Assembly (NCBI RefSeq): GCF_019683755.1
Contig: NZ_JADGHT010000002.1
Coordinates: forward strand, 1 to 51,895
Source of the DNA: Thermogemmatispora sp.
GTDB lineage: Bacteria > Chloroflexota > Ktedonobacteria > Ktedonobacterales > Ktedonobacteraceae
DNA length: 51,895 nt
Reading direction: 5' to 3'
The position numbers were made by a program, and so were the translations under genes. The first letter of the stretch is position 1. Each line of letters begins with the position of its first letter. Below the pieces are notes generated by a model. The model ran no database searches and was not told where the DNA came from. It saw nothing but the letters and a program-made list of their open reading frames with translations. Below, piece by piece: positions 50,903 to 51,895 of this stretch.

Positions 50903-51347
50903 GCCTTATCTCCCCCCCAGATAGCTCTTTGCCTTTTTCCTCCTCGGTCTCGATTATTGCTCGTATGTTTCATGGCAAGATAGCAGCAGAATCGGAGTCT
51001 TCAGGTGAAGCTTGTCGAATGCTTTAGGACCCGCTTACCTGACAGCTTAGCGAGCCGCCCTATGCCGCCAGGACAAGAGCAAAGGGGGGACAGCCATGCC
51101 ATTCCCCTGGCCCTTGCTTAAGCGGCTTGATCATGTTACAGTCTTTAGCGAGAGCAGTTGCTGCCGCCACCGCCCTGCTTGGCAGTCAAACTGCAAGTAA
51201 GGGCGAGCGCATGTGCTTGCTTGCGTAAGCGTGTCAGTCGGTGAGTAAGTGAGTGTGTGCTCCTCAGCCAATACCAGGGCGATCGGAGAGGATCAACCTG
51301 GTGGGACGGCGTGAGTCCACTCTCCCCAGAGTAACGAAAGGCAGGCT

Positions 51348-51782
51348 ATGAGTAGCAGCATTGTTGAAGCAGCCATCGGTACAGAACTTCCCCCACTGGT
51401 GAAGCCGCCAATTACCCGCGAACAACTCCGTCGCTATGCCGAAGCTTCTGGCGATTACAACCCCATTCATCTGGACGACGAGGCGGCGCGCCGCGTTGGA
51501 CTAGATGGGGTCATTGCTCATGGTATGCTCAGCATGGCGTTCCTCGGTCAATTTATCGAGCAGCAGATTGCTGCTTACCCCGATGCTTTGCTCACTCGCT
51601 TCAAGGTTCGCTTCGCCAACATGGTGCGTCCGGGCGATGTTTTGACTTGCCGTGGTCTGGTCACGGGGCGCAGCCGCGAGCCTGACGGGCGCGAGCAGGT
51701 CACCATCGAGTGCTGGGCCGAAAACCAGCGCGGCGAGCGAGTGACAAGCGGCGAGGCCGTTGTCTCTTTGCCATCCGCCTAA
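51348..51782 (+). CDS. MaoC-like dehydratase domain protein
   Basis: ITREQLRRYAEASGDYNPIHLDDEAARRVGLDGVIAHGMLSMAFLGQF (hydratase 2 motif). Confidence 0.93.
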   Translation: MSSSIVEAAIGTELPPLVKPPITREQLRRYAEASGDYNPIHLDDEAARRVGLDGVIAHGMLSMAFLGQFIEQQIAAYPDALLTRFKVRFANMVRPGDVLTCRGLVTGRSREPDGREQVTIECWAENQRGERVTSGEAVVSLPSA

Positions 51783-51822
51783 GTGAGTGACTGCACCGGT
51801 CGACTAACAAGGAGGTTTGCGC

Positions 51823-51895
51823 ATGGTCGAAGCCAGGAACATCAGGGACATCGCCGACCTGCGGCTTCAGTACGACCTGGCGATCTACAACTGCC
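51823..51895 (+). CDS. 5' end of an unidentified gene, truncated by window edge
   Basis: AAGGAGG SD then ATG; MVEARNIRDIADLRLQYDLAIYNC... Confidence 0.6.
   Translation, partial: MVEARNIRDIADLRLQYDLAIYNC

Overview
A 51.9 kb GC-rich bacterial window. Gene content (ATP synthase, group-1h-type [NiFe] hydrogenase, DUF5947/DUF6084, MurJ, monoderm-like envelope genes) suggests a Chloroflexota/Ktedonobacteria (Thermogemmatispora-like) chromosome; this assignment is inference. Blocks: (1) F1Fo ATP synthase operon atpB(partial)-E-F-H-A-G-D-C (+), with unusually long internal spacers and a strong 3' hairpin. (2) A Gly-rich TPM-domain protein (-). (3) A one-directional ~15.5 kb hydrogenase supercluster (-, 24771 to 9208): hhyS-hhyL-nifU-DUF5947-DUF6084-360aa-112aa-protease-34aa TM protein-hypA-hypB-hypF-hypC-SIS2-hypC-like-SIS1-hypD-hypE. 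(4) nfo, scpB (-) and clpB (+), then a degenerate kinase/receiver/LuxR fusion and a soluble GAF-MCP-like protein. (5) M55 peptidase, upp, DUF503, WecG/TagA glycosyltransferase, heptose kinase and adenylyltransferase, MurJ. (6) Glucosaminidase, TerC, DedA, PadR, CcsA/ResC-like protein, SprT-like metalloprotease, a decayed E1 alpha/beta dehydrogenase pseudogene, and a MaoC-like protein. The most interesting signals are the doubled canonical/degenerate SIS + HypC module inside the hyp operon, an unannotated 34-aa membrane protein in the hydrogenase cluster, a possible ~0.87 kb leader upstream of hhyS, a pseudo-kinase/pseudo-receiver regulator, the E1 pseudogene, and recurrent tetranucleotide all-frame-stop repeats in spacers. 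No tRNA, rRNA, CRISPR array or IS element was recognised. All family calls come from reading motifs; no database search was run.
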